A model generated the notes under the pieces. It saw only the letters and a list, made by a program, of their open reading frames with translations. It did no database searches and had not been told where the DNA came from. Made by a program: the position numbers and the translations under genes. From Hyaloscypha bicolor E (taxonomy: Eukaryota; Ascomycota; Leotiomycetes; Helotiales; Hyaloscyphaceae), in assembly GCF_002865645.1 (NCBI RefSeq), contig NW_020194585.1:930001-994000 (forward strand): a stretch of 64,000 nt of DNA, in the 5' to 3' direction. This document shows, in pieces, positions 24,506 to 36,564 of this stretch (position 1 is the stretch's first letter; every line of letters starts with the position of its first letter).

Positions 24506-25640
24506 ATGCAAGCATCCGCTCCTGGCCGTGGGCCAAACCCACACTACCCAACCAAATATGCGCCCGTCGAGCTTCCAAGCCAATACCAAGGCGCAGGAAA
24601 CCCCAACGGACCTACAAATACTGGCTTGTACTTCCCCTCAATCCCCAATTCCGTATACCACTAACAAATGCAGCCGGCACGAACTCGCAGAACAAACAAC
24701 CCCTCAAATCGCCCAGCAAATATCGCAATATACCCCACTCTCCTTCCCTCCCTTCTCCATCCCGACAGACACCGACTCCCTCTCCTCGGGTTTCCCATAT
24801 ACACAACGCCTCTCCCAACTCCGAATAACACGCGATCAATGGCACCAATTCAGTCTCGAAGCCGTTAACGCAGCGAAGCTCACTTTCCGTGAAGATGCAG
24901 CGGCGTGGGCGACTGGCGTTGGCACAGGCGCAGCATCTTCTGCCTTCCTGCTCGTTTTCGGCCCCGCAGTTGGATACTACACCGGGAAAGCAGTACATAA
25001 GAAAACAGTTATTAAGAAAGTGAAAGAGAAGTTGACACAAGATGGAGAGTTAAGGAATGTGTTGAGGAGCTGGAATGAGGGCAGTTTTCTGGAGAGGGGA
25101 GTACAGGTTTGGTTAGAGGCGCCGAGTGAAGAGGCGGCGGTTGATGTGCAGCCGGGTATGAGTAGGAAGGATGTGGAGAAGGAGGCGAAGAGGTTGGCAA
25201 GGAGGTTTAGGATCGTGGTACAGCCGTATGATCCGAGGAGCGCGCCGTTGGGACAGGGGAGTTGGGGGAGTGGGCAGAGTCCTGTTTCGCTGGGGAGTGG
25301 ACATCAAGGGGAGGGCTGGGGCGCGGAACAAGTGCCTGTGAAACCGTATCCAGCGCCTGTGCAGCATAACCACGCAGGTTGGGGTAATCAACAAGCGGTT
25401 GGACATGGTGGAAATCCCATGGTGCAGGAGTTGCCAGGTCCGCCTACGAAACCGTATATGACGCCTCCGCAACAAACTTGGGGAAATCAACAACCGACCC
25501 AGCTCGGTGGGCAGCAGGTGGAGATGGTACAGGAGCTGCCAGGTCTGGCTGCGCCCTTCATTGCTGAGCTGGACGGTGGGAATGGCAACTTTCAACGGCC
25601 TCCTGAGATTCCACCTAATGATCCTCCGAAGGTATCATGA
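24506..25640 (+). CDS. Glycine-zipper protein with Gly/Gln/Pro-rich tail, function unknown
   Basis: I propose ATG 24506 (MQASAPGRGPNPHYPTKYAP), a 46-nt intron 24628-24673 (GTACTT donor, CACTAAC branch, TGCAG acceptor) and a second exon to 25640, giving 362 residues. The splice joins two frames that each look coding. The middle has an Ala/Gly-rich hydrophobic segment (WATGVGTGAASSAFLLVFGP) like a glycine zipper or membrane-inserting helix, followed by a basic stretch. The C-terminal third is Gly/Gln/Pro-rich with a repeated VQELPG motif and WGNQQ repeats. It looks like a conserved fungal hypothetical protein; I do not recognise a function. Confidence 0.7.
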
Positions 25641-26197
25641 CGCGGAGAATAATAACGGTTGTTACTTCTTGGCTGCAGGGGGAGATAAATGTACCTATTC
25701 GTGCAGCATATTGGTACAGTCAACCATACTTTCAGGGGAATGCCTTCGCTTGTCCCAAGCGAACGTCCAGACGAACGAGGTTTGAATTATACACCAGGGT
25801 TTTCCAGGGGTGAAAGGCTACCTATGAGCTACATATTCAGCTAAGCTTAGTCGCTAGTGCTTCTCGTTGCAGAGTACACTTTTCCCAATTCCTGATATCG
25901 GCTGTAGTTACACCGAGTCTACAGCACCCTCAATACAGCTCCCATCCGGATAATTTCATTGGCTGACTGGAAAGAATACCCAGCCTATTCCCCGGACTGC
26001 GTTTCCCCGGAATAATTTAAAAAGGCGTTGTCAGACTTGTCCCGGTTCTCAAGTTCCCCAGTCTCACCCCGCGCGGGGAATCCTTGTTGTGAGGAATCTG
26101 GGGCTGCATAACTGCACCTGCCCACATTCTTTGTTCTCGATGAATTTATAAGAACTGTGAATAACTTGTCTTATTAGAACACCCAGTTTGTTTCAAC
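25641..26197. other. Upstream region of the polygalacturonase gene
   Basis: No gene. Short G/C-rich inverted segments occur around 25985-26075. The nearest TATA-like sequence is AATTTATAAGAA at about 26144. Confidence 0.4.
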
Positions 26198-27551
26198 ATG
26201 CGTTTCTTTACCTCAGTCCTGTTTGCTCTGAGCGTCTCGTCTGTCACTTGCAATGATTCAAAGCCGCAGGGCCCCAATCCTGGCGTCAAAGACAAGAAGA
26301 CCTGTACCATCAAGCCAAGTCTCGACGGCTCCGATGACACACCTGCTATCCTCAAAGCATTCGATTCTTGTGGCAAGAATGGACGAGTTGTCTTCATCAA
26401 CGAGACCTACCATGTCGACACGGTCATGAATACGACAGGTCTAGAGAACGTTGATATCGATTTGTATGGAACTCTCTTGGTAAAGTCACATCCTTCAGCT
26501 TCGTCTTCTCCTACGATTGGCTAAACTGTATAAGTGGTCAGCGAACATCACCTACTGGTTCAACGCCTCTCTCTTCTTCGGCTATCAAAATCAATCCTCA
26601 GCATGGTGGCTAGGAGGCAGCAACATCTGCTTCAATGGACACGGCTCCGGAACCCTCGATGGCAACGGACAAGTCTGATATGACTTCGTCAAAGGGGTAT
26701 CAAATTATCCTCACCGACCGCATGCTCTCACGATCTGGAACGCTCGTGACTCGGTTTTCACCGGGCTGAAGTTTGTGCAAAGCCAGATGTGGGCGATGAC
26801 CGTCTTCAAAAGCGAGAACATCCTGATGCAGGATGTTTATATTAATAGCACGTCCCACAGTGGAAGCCCAGCTCGTAACACCGATGGCGTGGACACGATA
26901 TATAGCAACAATATTCATTTCGATCGTATGACGATCATTAATGGCGATGATAGCATCTCGGCGAAAGCTAATAGCACAAATATCCTCATCACAAACTCTA
27001 CATTCATCAATGGACTGGGTGTGGCGCTGGAGAGTATCGGGCAGTATGAGGGTGTGTATGAGATTCTAGAGAATGTCACAGCGAGAGATATCATATGTGT
27101 GAAGACACTTCATGCAGGGTATGTAAAAACATGGACTGGAGAGAGAGTTGGATACCCACCGAACGGAGGCGGTGGAGGTTTAGGTTGTAAGGCCTCCCAC
27201 ATCCCCAGTCAAACTCAAGCTAATCTCACATTCTCAGATGCGAAAAACATAACCTTCTCCAATTTCACCGTCTCCGCTCTCCGCGGCTCACCATTCGCCA
27301 TCTCTCAATGCACCACCTTCAGCGACACAGCAGGCGATTGCAACAGCTCCGAATTCCAGCTCGAAGATATCTTGATCGAGGATATACGGGGAACGATTAA
27401 TGCGGATCCGGTTGCGAGTTTTCGGTGTAGCGGCGCGGCGCCTTGTAGGGATATTAGTATGCTGGGTGTGGAGTTGGATTTAGTTAATGGGAAAGTGGCG
27501 AGTGGGTGGAAGTGTAGCAATTTGGTGGGGGCGGTGGGGTTCAATTGTTAG
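26198..27551 (+). pseudogene. GH28 exopolygalacturonase gene with an in-frame TGA
   Basis: Secreted pectin hydrolase of family GH28. Exon 26198-26479 encodes a signal peptide (MRFFTSVLFALSVSSVTC) and the N-terminal strands; a 55-nt intron (26480-26534) is followed by exon 26535-27551. Catalytic Asp motifs are present (NTDGVDTIYSNN, INGDDSISAK). The usual GHG is GLG, as I recall for a subset of exo-acting enzymes, and the exo-type HAGYVKTWTG and YPPNGGGGGLG blocks follow. At 26676-26678 the frame reads GGACAAGTC-TGA-TATGAC, where the family has Trp (GNGQVWYDF). No intron removes it. One G-to-A change explains it, so this is a nonsense allele, a sequencing error or a readthrough site. Otherwise about 432 codons are intact. 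Confidence 0.85.
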
Positions 27552-28234
27552 GGAGCGTCGCGTTCGGGAGGGAGTGCTACTGATGAGTGTTAGGAGGAGA
27601 AAGGGGTCCATCACGTGAGTTGTGTATCACGTGATAATAAACAATACTAACTACGCGCTTCATGTCAGACCGGAATTTTGGATGTCGCGGAGATTGAGTC
27701 AGTTTTCGGGTGATCTGATTACCGCTTTTAGCAGTAGCGTTTTTGAAAGTTGGGAGCCGAACATTGTAAGCGCTGGCAAGCAATCGTGAGAGGCTGGTCT
27801 ATTTTTAGAGCATGCGCTCACGCGCTTTCGTTGACCAGCTTGACCTGGTACAGCGTAACCATCGCCAATCGCGCCGGGACCTTTCCCGCTGTACTCAGGG
27901 ATCCTCCTAATCCTGTACCTGAAAGTCGCACTGACTGGAAGTAACTGGACAACGAAATTAAGTATCGCGGCAAAGCTGCACGCCCAATGGAGCAACAGCG
28001 CGGCAAACTCACCTGTCTTAGCTGTGTAGATAGCAAGGTGCAGGCCAACAATGCAGGGGTAGTACCTTCCTTGGCCAGCAATTTCATTCAATATCTCTTT
28101 CCTTCCTCCTCATGAAACCTCAGCTAGTATGCTGTCGGAGTATCAATACTTTGAATTGTTTGCTGCACTCCTTTCCGTCCTTCTGAGATCCCGCCTGAGG
28201 AGACTTAATTTCCCATTATCCCAGCCTCATCACC
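27552..28234. other. Intergenic region upstream of the NACHT gene
   Basis: No gene. Two close CACGTG sites within TATCACGTGATAA-like sequence lie at about 27613 and 27630. Confidence 0.4.
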
Positions 28235-31200
28235 ATGGAGCACCTCACCCCTCCACCGTCCGGCAGACTCGTACCGAAGATTTGGACTCAGTGGCCTCTG
28301 AGTCCCCGTCTCATCAAGAACTTCGGGCCAGTCCGGCATTCTAATCCTCAGGAGAAGAATATTTCGGTCGAGGGAAGCCAGATTTCGGAGTCAGTCCCGG
28401 CCACTACGGAGCCAGACGATGAGAAAGCCAAAGGTGGTCCTCGCTCGTGTGACCAGTGTAATCTTATGTATACTTACTTCGGTACAGAACAGAAGGATAT
28501 ACGGCAGCTTAGATTATTGTCGCCCGTTCGTACGAAACAAAAGCACGACAGCCTCCGAAGAATCGGATATCCTGAGAGCTGCAGTTGGATGTTTAGCACC
28601 CCACAGTTTAAAGAATGGTTGGGTCATGAATATTCTGCCGTGCTATGCTGCTACGGGCCTCGTGAGTTCTGCTTTCTTTGCTCTCTCGGTCACCAACTCA
28701 CCTGTATTTAGCTGGCTGTGGTAAAACCGTACTCGCGTCTGGCGTCGTCGAAGCCTTGAACTCATCCGATTTAGATGACGTGGAAGTCACATACTATTAT
28801 TGCGATTATGCCGATAAGGCATCCCTCGAGCCCGCATTCGTTTTAGGAGCCCTTGTGCGAGGCCTCCTGCGAAATTATAATATCCCAGAAGAAGTCGGAC
28901 AGCTTATCGAGCAACAATATTTCGATGGCAAGCGTACTCCGGAAACGAGCGACGTCTTTCGAGTGCTCATGCAAACGGTCTGCTGGTTTCAAAATGTCAT
29001 CTTGGTCGTCGATGGCATCGACGAGGTTGATGAAGCGGATAGAAATACGATTCTCCGGTGCTTGAAGACTTTGATCTCGTGTCCGGGCCTGTCAGCGAAA
29101 GTCCTTATCACAAGCAGAGAGGATCAAAATGTCCTGAGCATACTGTCGCCTCTTCCAGAAGCCAGCTTCCGTGTCAGTCTTCTCGAGTCGGCCACATCCA
29201 ACAACATTGAAAGCTACGTTCGTGACTCGGTAGAGTTGATGTTACCAGTGGTCCTCGGCAACGCAAACTTAAAAGATGAAGTTATTCAGACATTAATCAC
29301 TGGGGCCAAGGGAATGTAAGTAATAAAATAACCCACATATCGCCCCTATTTGCTCTCTAGAGTGATCCGCTGACTCTTTGTTGCAGATTTCTGTGGGTGA
29401 AGCTACAGCTTGAAACTCTACGCCTCGCGAGCCATGAAGATCACATCAAGCCCATCCTACAGGACTTGCCAAAGGATTTGGACGAAACATACGACCTCCT
29501 TTTACAAAGATTGGCCCAGTCTTCAAGCCATGTACTTATTTCACGAATGTTCGAGTGCATGATCGCTGCTCGCCGCCCTTTGACAATGGAGGAACTTTGT
29601 GAAGGCATGGCTTTCACCCTTGAAGATCGCCGCTGGGATGATGAGAAGATTCCCATCAATGATTTAAATGTTTTGGGGACATATGGGGGCCTAGTGGTGT
29701 TCGACGAGAAGACTAGAATCATCCGTCTTGCCAATTATACAGTTCAGCAATATCTTCTTCGGGAGCGCCCAAAGAGCTGCTACCAGTTCAACTTAAAGGA
29801 CGCCAACAAACACCTTGGAGAAGTCTGCATAGCCTATCTCTGCTTTGAAGACTTCGAAGAGCAAAACAGCCCCATCAACAACAGGATGGCCATCGAGGAA
29901 ATGTTAAGTCCAATTTCGCCTGTGGACCAACCACAAGAATTCCCACCCGCAATCGACATTGCGTCTATCACAATTGGCTTCCGTCAATCTATGTCTATGC
30001 CATCAATAGCTCCACAGCAGAGCCAACGAACCTTTGAAAACTTCGGCCTTCATCGCTATGCAAAGAAGAATTGGCTGTGGCACGCAGCAAGGTTCGCGCA
30101 AAGTGAGAAGTCCGAGAAACGAGACAATCTCTTCCAGAGTCTGGTGACTCAAAAGCAGTTGCCCTTCGAATTCAGACCATGGTCTGCAGATCTTTTCCTC
30201 GGCAATCCGTACCCAGATCAGATGGGCTGGGCGATCACTCACAACAACCCCAGCATCATCAAAAGCTTATCAGGATTTGATCAATGGTTCGATTTTAAGA
30301 ACTATATCAGAGATTCAATTACCTGGGTGTTCAAGAATGTTGTCAATAACTGCCTATCGGGCGAGCAGCTGCAATCGATCGCTTATTTCCAGGATGCTTG
30401 GAATGAGAGCTTGCCTATGCATGGATGGGCCTATTCCAAGATGTTAATTGCAGCCCGAAAAGGCAACCTATCGATCCTCGATCTTTGCAGACCGGATCTG
30501 GACAAGCCAGAGCGTCCTTGGAATCAATTTCGAGCTCATCTGATTCTTGAAGCCGCTGCTGCTAACCAGCATGCTGTCATCGATTCTTTCAAACTGGCAC
30601 AGGGGCCAATAATCGAACAGAGCAGGTCGTTCACCACCGAGTATGCTGGTCAGCTTTGCAATGCTCTCGAACGAGCTGCACTGAATGGACATGCCGATAT
30701 GGTTCGAAGGCTAGGGCGAGCAGGTTGGAGTGCCTCGAACATTTTTGGCAACAGAACGTCAGCCGGTATCCTCGCTTTGAACAACGCCATTCTTGGCAAC
30801 AACTCTGATGTGATAAAGGCTCTACTCGCGGCTTTGGAGCTTACCATTTATGATCCTAAGGACCCTACGTCACAAAAGGACCCAAGACTTAGCATCAAAG
30901 CACACGCATTTTGCAAGGCTGCCTGGGCCGGCCATGTTGCAGCTGTGAAAACTTTTCTCCAGGATGGGGCAAGCCCAGTTGCAGCTGATGAGAGTGGGAT
31001 GAATGCATACATGCAAGCCATCAAGGAGGGACATATGAACATATTTGACTTACTGTTTCCGTTGCCGGGATGCGGGAGTGAAGGAAACAGCACAGGCTTT
31101 CCTTTGGCCCTGGCCGCCGCACATGGTCGTACCGAGATTGTCGAATACCTTATTTACAAAGGTGCCAATGTTTTCCAGACTGAAGGTCTGGCTTATCGAA

Positions 31201-32680
31201 CTCAAGGACTCGATCAGAAGTCAAAAATGCCAGGTCCGACACCGCTCTATGCGGCTGCCGCTAATGGACACTACGATATTGTCGAGCGTCTTCTGGCTGC
31301 CGGCGCTGGTGCAGATGTCATCAGCACAAAGGACGTGGTGCAACCTGTTGATGGAGCCGAAAGTGCTCGTCAAAGGTTCTACGCACCGGAAAAGGAACCT
31401 CTTGCGGCACTTGGTGTTATCCATCCATATCAACGACCTCTTTGCGGCGCAGCTTTGAACGGTCACTTTTGGATCGTCCAGCTACTCCTCGGAGCCCAAG
31501 CCCTTGTGAACCCCTCGAATCTGTCTGAAAACTCTCCCCTGTTGCTCGCCCTCGTTGGTGGTCATTCCGACGTGGCCGATCTATTGAGTTCGAAAGGAGC
31601 GGAAATCAGGAACACAGAGATGGCTGAACAGGCCCTGCTTGCTTGCTCAATGTGCCCAGACGGAACGAGGGCTCTGCAACTTTTGATCGAATATGGCGTA
31701 TCACCAAAATGCACCAACTTCTTGGGAGAATCTAGCCTTCATATTGCGACGACGGCGGGCTTGCCTGATATCATGAAGTTCCTTATCAAGGTCGGGGTGG
31801 ATGTCAATGCCCAAGACAGTATGTATCAATATTTTCAGTTCATGATCAAGTTATACTGACCAAAGACTTCTCAGACCTGGGGCAGACACCACTCATGAGA
31901 GCCTGCAACAGCCAAAATTATAGAGCAGCATGGATCTTGACGACCTCAGGAGCAAACCTCTCAGCTACAGACCGGTCTGGCAATTCAGCCCTATCCTGGA
32001 CATCTGTCAGCGGAAACGCTCAGATCGCCCATTTACTATTATCCAATGGAGCCCCCGCAAACTCACCGAACCTGGTCAGACAGACGCCTTTGTTAGAAGC
32101 GACTTTGGCTGGAGATCATGCCATGGTCAAACTCCTGTTGGGCTACGGAGCCAACCTACATGCTAGGACTGGACAAGCCATTGACCACCATGGGAAGAAG
32201 ATTCCTAGGGGTTCAACTGCTCTGATGATTGCGACGATTATGAATGAGCCAAAGGTTATTGAAGCATTATGTGTCGCAAAGAAGGGAGTCGAGGACGTCG
32301 AATTTGAAGACCGTCGGACGAGTCTACTCCTTGCAGCGGAAAACGGAAAACTGGCAACATTTCACGCCCTAGTTAAAGGCGGAGCCTCTTTGAAAGCAAG
32401 GACTTCTGGCGGCCTATCCGCTTTAGATCTCGCCGTGAGAGGGATAAACATTGAGGTACTTGAGTACCTAATGGCTCTTCAGAAACAACGGCTGAAGGCG
32501 AAGATGGAAGGGATATTTTCTCGCGAGGAGTTCTCGGGGGCTATCGCGATCATGCCGAACCATGGCCAGTCTCTTTCCGCAGAGATGCTTATAAATTTGA
32601 TGAAGTTGGGGGTCAGACAGGAGGAGTCTCAGGATTGCGTTCCCATGACAGATCCTTCGGAGGAACTGTGGGGCTGGTAG
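28235..32680 (+). CDS. NACHT-ankyrin NLR-like receptor
   Basis: STAND-class P-loop NTPase resembling fungal NLRs of heterokaryon incompatibility and self/non-self recognition. Exons 28235-28661, 28712-29315, 29387-31818 and 31875-32680 give 1422 residues with phases closed. The N-terminal about 125 residues match no effector domain I know. The linker SLRRIGYPESCSWMFSTPQF leads to the P-loop GPPGCGKT at residues 141-148, split by intron 1. Walker B is VILVVDGIDEVDE (about 238-250). A winged-helix-like region (GIFLWVKLQLETL, RRPLTMEELCEGM) follows, then about 600 residues of ankyrin repeats (for example GHADMVRRLGRAG, TPLYAAAANGHYDIVERLLA). All introns have good splice signals. Ligand and output are unknown. 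Confidence 0.9.
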
Positions 32681-33500
32681 AATATATTGGATTTTGGGAC
32701 CTTGGAGCTTCTGTGAAATTGGGCGTTTTTTTGAAAGCTGGCGGGATCGCGGCTGAGATAGGAATATTTTACGATACCCACAGATGCATAAAATAAATAA
32801 ACAAAACATTTCAATTCAATTCATACATGGAAAGCAAGGTTCATATCCCAATTCAAAACCTTTTCACGTGATTGATCCCTACCAAGTTCTCTGACACCCA
32901 TGCTCACAAGAAGTTTAGATTGCCAATTTTGGTCCGAAACCAGTGCGGAATGGAAGGAGGGGAAGTAGGTGTGGTGGTGAGAGTAAGTGTACGTCAGGAC
33001 TTAGAGGAGTTAAGAATTAAGCAAGGCAATGGAAGGGGTTGCGATTCCCATGGGTGAGTACACTGCGAGAGAAGGAGATAGATGTGTCTCGTGTACGGAG
33101 TATCAGGGGTTCGAGTTTCGTGGTATAAATTAAGATAACTTTTAAATCTTAAGGTCCAATCAGTCGATATCATCACATTTTGATTTAGCGGGGCTTAGAT
33201 GGAGCCGTACTATGGATCCTTGGTGCAGAACGGGAAGGCTAACCAAAAAGATACAAAAAAAACAGTCAATTATCAGAGGATCAAGTTGCCAATCAGCTCT
33301 GTTCAAATGGAAATGTTTTGCTTAAAAGAACTTCCACTCGTCCTCGAGTTTTCATATATTCTTCACAAAATTTTCATCAGCAAAGAGAAGCCTTTCTCCG
33401 CCAAGAACGAACACCAACAACCATTCCACATTGTTGTATCTCACAACACTCCCACGATGTTTCTCTCAGGTCTCCACCTGACACCGCAACCTTCGTGCTC
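32681..33500. other. Intergenic region
   Basis: 3' flank of the NACHT-ankyrin gene and 5' flank of the decayed 2EXR-like gene. No gene is supported. Confidence 0.4.
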
Positions 33501-33519
33501 GAATATCGCAGCAGCCTCA

Positions 33520-34459
33520 AACAAAATGGCGAGCCTTGCAGCAAGGCAAAAGTACCAAGAACTGAGATCGCTGCGACCTCAACACCGCGTACTTGCAACT
33601 ACAAGAATCATCAAAGGAGGCAAACAAAAATAACTCTTCGTACCTCCCGCTCGAACTGCGCGTTATGATCTACGAATACGTCTTCACTCGGAATCACGTT
33701 ATGTCCAATATATATTCCGGCAAAGCGAGGAGGAACTTTCACTCCACGCTTTGAAGAGTGTGTCAAGCCTAAATACCGTGGGGAGAAACCGAGCTTGCTA
33801 TGGCAGCTAATGCAAATCGATCTGCATCTATGGCGCAGCCTATGACCGCGCTCCTGCGGACCTGCCAATAGATTTTCAACGAGGGGAAGCCCGTCTTCTG
33901 GAAAGAGAACGGACTTGCCTTTATTCCTGATCCAAAAACTGGACACATATTCGTTCCTTTTCCGAATGCGAAGTTTCTGTGCCATGTCCCCCGCGTTATT
34001 CTCGACTTTCACAACCATGAATGGTCGAACGCGCTGTCTACCACGGCCCGTATATTGAAGGTCTTGGGATGCCTCGCTGAAAAGGAGGGTCTGAAAGATA
34101 TTACGTTGGTGGGTGTGCCGCATGAGAGCAGAGCCCACGATGACATGGTGTCGCGCCCTTTCATGTTTCTGCTCTACTACACGATTCATCATCATGAGGA
34201 ATACTATCGAGTGCTTGACATATTGAGTGACGCTGGTGAACAAAAGGGAACAATTTCGAAATTGGAGAGGAAGATTCTCATTGGGACTGACGATTTCGAA
34301 GTGCAGCATGGGAGGCTTTTTATGCCCGCGGAGCTGAAACGAAGGTTTAAAGAGGCTATGATGGCAGTTAATTTTGCCTTTGGAGGGGAATTGGTGGTAA
34401 ATAAGGAAGTTGTTTGTAAGGATGGTGTTGGTACTCGTGCTCTAAGAAGATTGTTATAG
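33520..34459 (+). pseudogene. 2EXR/F-box-like fungal gene killed by nonsense codons
   Basis: A single frame reads SSYLPLELRVMIYEYVFTRN (the L-P-x-E-[LI]-R-x-x-[IV]-[YW] signature of 2EXR-type proteins) from about 33635. It then reads FHSTL-stop, RVCQA-stop, MTALLRTCQ-stop (TAG at 33869-33871) and finally IFNEGKPVFWKENGLAFIP onward to 34459 (RALRRLL). The three stops are TGA, TAA and TAG at positions where CGA, CAA and CAG give good protein continuity. The 5' part (from 33520, MASLAARQKYQEL) lies in another frame. The family has no established function. The pattern of transitions suggests RIP-like damage rather than sequencing error. Confidence 0.7.
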
Positions 34460-34945
34460 GAGAACATCGATAGCGATGATGAAGAGACAGACGGGGAGAA
34501 TTTGGTATAATGTGGCACAGATCATGAGGAAGAGTAGACAAATGAGAATGGATAAACGGACGATGAGAATGGAGCGCAGATGATGAGTGAGGTCCCGCAG
34601 ATGAAGGCCTTTGGTGGGAAGCCGACCCTTCAGACGGAGTCATCCTAATAGACATCACTCGTCCACTCCGGGCTCATAGTCCTCCTTGGAATGACTTAAT
34701 CGTCGATTCACCCTTGTGCCGGTAGTACAATCATAGAGAAGAAATTAGAAAAGTTGCGCCTATTGTATTCACACTGCCTGGTTATCTGTTCAGAGACGAG
34801 TATATCTTGTCCGCTGGGATGGGACTTTCACGAAAATACTCTCCTCAAACAAACATAAATCCAACTTCAGACTTCATACTCGACGAGAAATCAAACAAAA
34901 CAACCAAAACGACCGAATACAGACTCACCTGAGATCGAATCTAAA
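34460..34945. other. Intergenic region
   Basis: No gene seen. The right end is the putative promoter of the small membrane protein gene. Confidence 0.4.
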
Positions 34946-35212
34946 ATGCGCTCCCAGCTCATTCTTTCCCTCGTTCTCCTCATCCTGGGACTCTCGCATC
35001 TTGCGCTGTCTCTCCCTCCGCCTAAAGAGAGCTTGCCACCAAGCTCCTCCCTTAACACAACAACTTCGGATTCAACAAACGTGCTCTCAGCACGCAGTGA
35101 TGGCTCTAGCGGCACCTCCCTGGGAACCGGTGGTATCATAGGAATCATCGTCGGGTCAGTCGTCCTGCTAGGCATTATAGCCTGGTTTATGGCTCTGTTG
35201 AAAAAGAAGTAG
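34946..35212 (+). CDS. Small single-pass membrane protein, unknown function
   Basis: 88 residues. The N-terminal signal sequence (MRSQLILSLVLLILGLSHLA, cleavage after about residue 22) is followed by a Ser/Thr/Pro-rich extracellular segment. A Gly-rich transmembrane helix (GGIIGIIVGSVVLLGIIAWF, about 61-82) ends in a basic KKK tail. The architecture suggests a type I cell-surface peptide. The ATG is the first in its frame and no intron is needed. I do not recognise a family; the ordered architecture argues against a chance frame. Confidence 0.6.
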   Translation: MRSQLILSLVLLILGLSHLALSLPPPKESLPPSSSLNTTTSDSTNVLSARSDGSSGTSLGTGGIIGIIVGSVVLLGIIAWFMALLKKK

Positions 35213-36564
35213 CAGGTCAGACCCCCTTACAACAACCTCAGGAATTCCTCAGCCTACTTGCACACTGCCAAGCCTCCTCTCAAGGCGCGATCCCTACGGC
35301 GGCACTGGATGCCCAATTTTGTGTATCATCCTAATCAGCGTCGGCGCCCTCGCTGTGCTGGGTTGTTTGGCCATTCCCTTTAAATGTTTCGGCGCACTTG
35401 CGTGAGAGGAAGGGTGTGAGTGGCGATGTACCTGGGTCAGAGTGGTCGATAAGCTTGTGGATGGGTTTCTATGAAGGGGAGTGTGAACGGAGGATGCGAT
35501 GCGTTGGGAAGTAGTATATCGAATGAGATACCTTTCCATCCCTTGACTCAACGCTTGCCTATCTTGCGATCAGAGACTTCTGTTGAATCCTCTCTTTGTG
35601 ATCTTATATTTGACGCGGCTTGATAAATGAGAGGGAGGCCTTCTCCTTGACTCGGGCTCCACGGTTTTCACAGAGATGTTGGATTTCTAATGAGCCAGAG
35701 TTCTCTGCCAATAGCCCCCAACAGCAATTGCCGTTCCGAGATCTGTCTTCAAGTTCTTAACCTTGTCGTTCTTTTTGCAGTATTCCCGTGTAATCCTCGG
35801 GTTCCCAGACATCCATTTGCGAACCTTCAAATTGAGCCCAATTACTGTACCTCCACACTTTCACACTTTTCTGATCAGACTCCGTAAGAGATAGATTTGG
35901 ATAATGAATTTCTCGGAGATTTCTTACCGAAGATAACCTGGAATTGGGGAGGGACGGATGATAGGTTGGACGGTGTAGATGTAGCTGCTGAGGGTAGAAT
36001 GCTGAAGTCGAAATGTAGTGGCTAGCACAGGAAAAATGGAATGATTCTCTCTGGGGCTTCACAGTGGGATTCCCATTTGAATTACCAGTGTGGCTGCGGA
36101 GGAAGGTACGTAAGGACGGGACCATTCGAGCCACTTTTCGAGATGCTTGATCCTCGGTCTCAGGCCCCCGAGTTTTCACTCATATTTTTCGATTTTCTCG
36201 GCCTGTTGCTCAATAGACTCATCCCACTCACCCAAATCGGCTTGCAGACGATGATTTTAGCTGTGATGAAAGTCCTTGTTGTTGCCAGTAATGCAGAAGC
36301 CGGTCCTGGCGCCGGGTGAATCTCCAAGGTCGGGTTTCGTCGTGCTGGATCAAAAGAGGAGGCTCATTGATTGAACAAGTGCGAATGTACATTGATCAAT
36401 GCTTTGTGGGGTGCTAAAAAGAAGCGGCCATCGGCCCAATATGATGTGAAAGTCGAAATTGTGGAGAAGAGAGATGAGGTTCGAAAGCGCGCCTCAGCCG
36501 CGTCTCCCACAATTCGTAAACAGCCTCACCAAACACAACCTCCCTCCTTCAATACAATGCCAAA
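35213..36564. other. Intergenic region
   Basis: About 1.35 kb without a supported gene. Open frames such as 35690-35887 (+) and 35757-36179 (-) overlap each other and lack recognisable features. Confidence 0.45.

Noticed and set aside
24477..24627. Upstream in-frame extension of the glycine-zipper gene starting at GTG 24477
   Set aside because: No ATG at that position, and the alternative frame from ATG 24506 spliced at 24628-24673 gives a more natural N-terminus.
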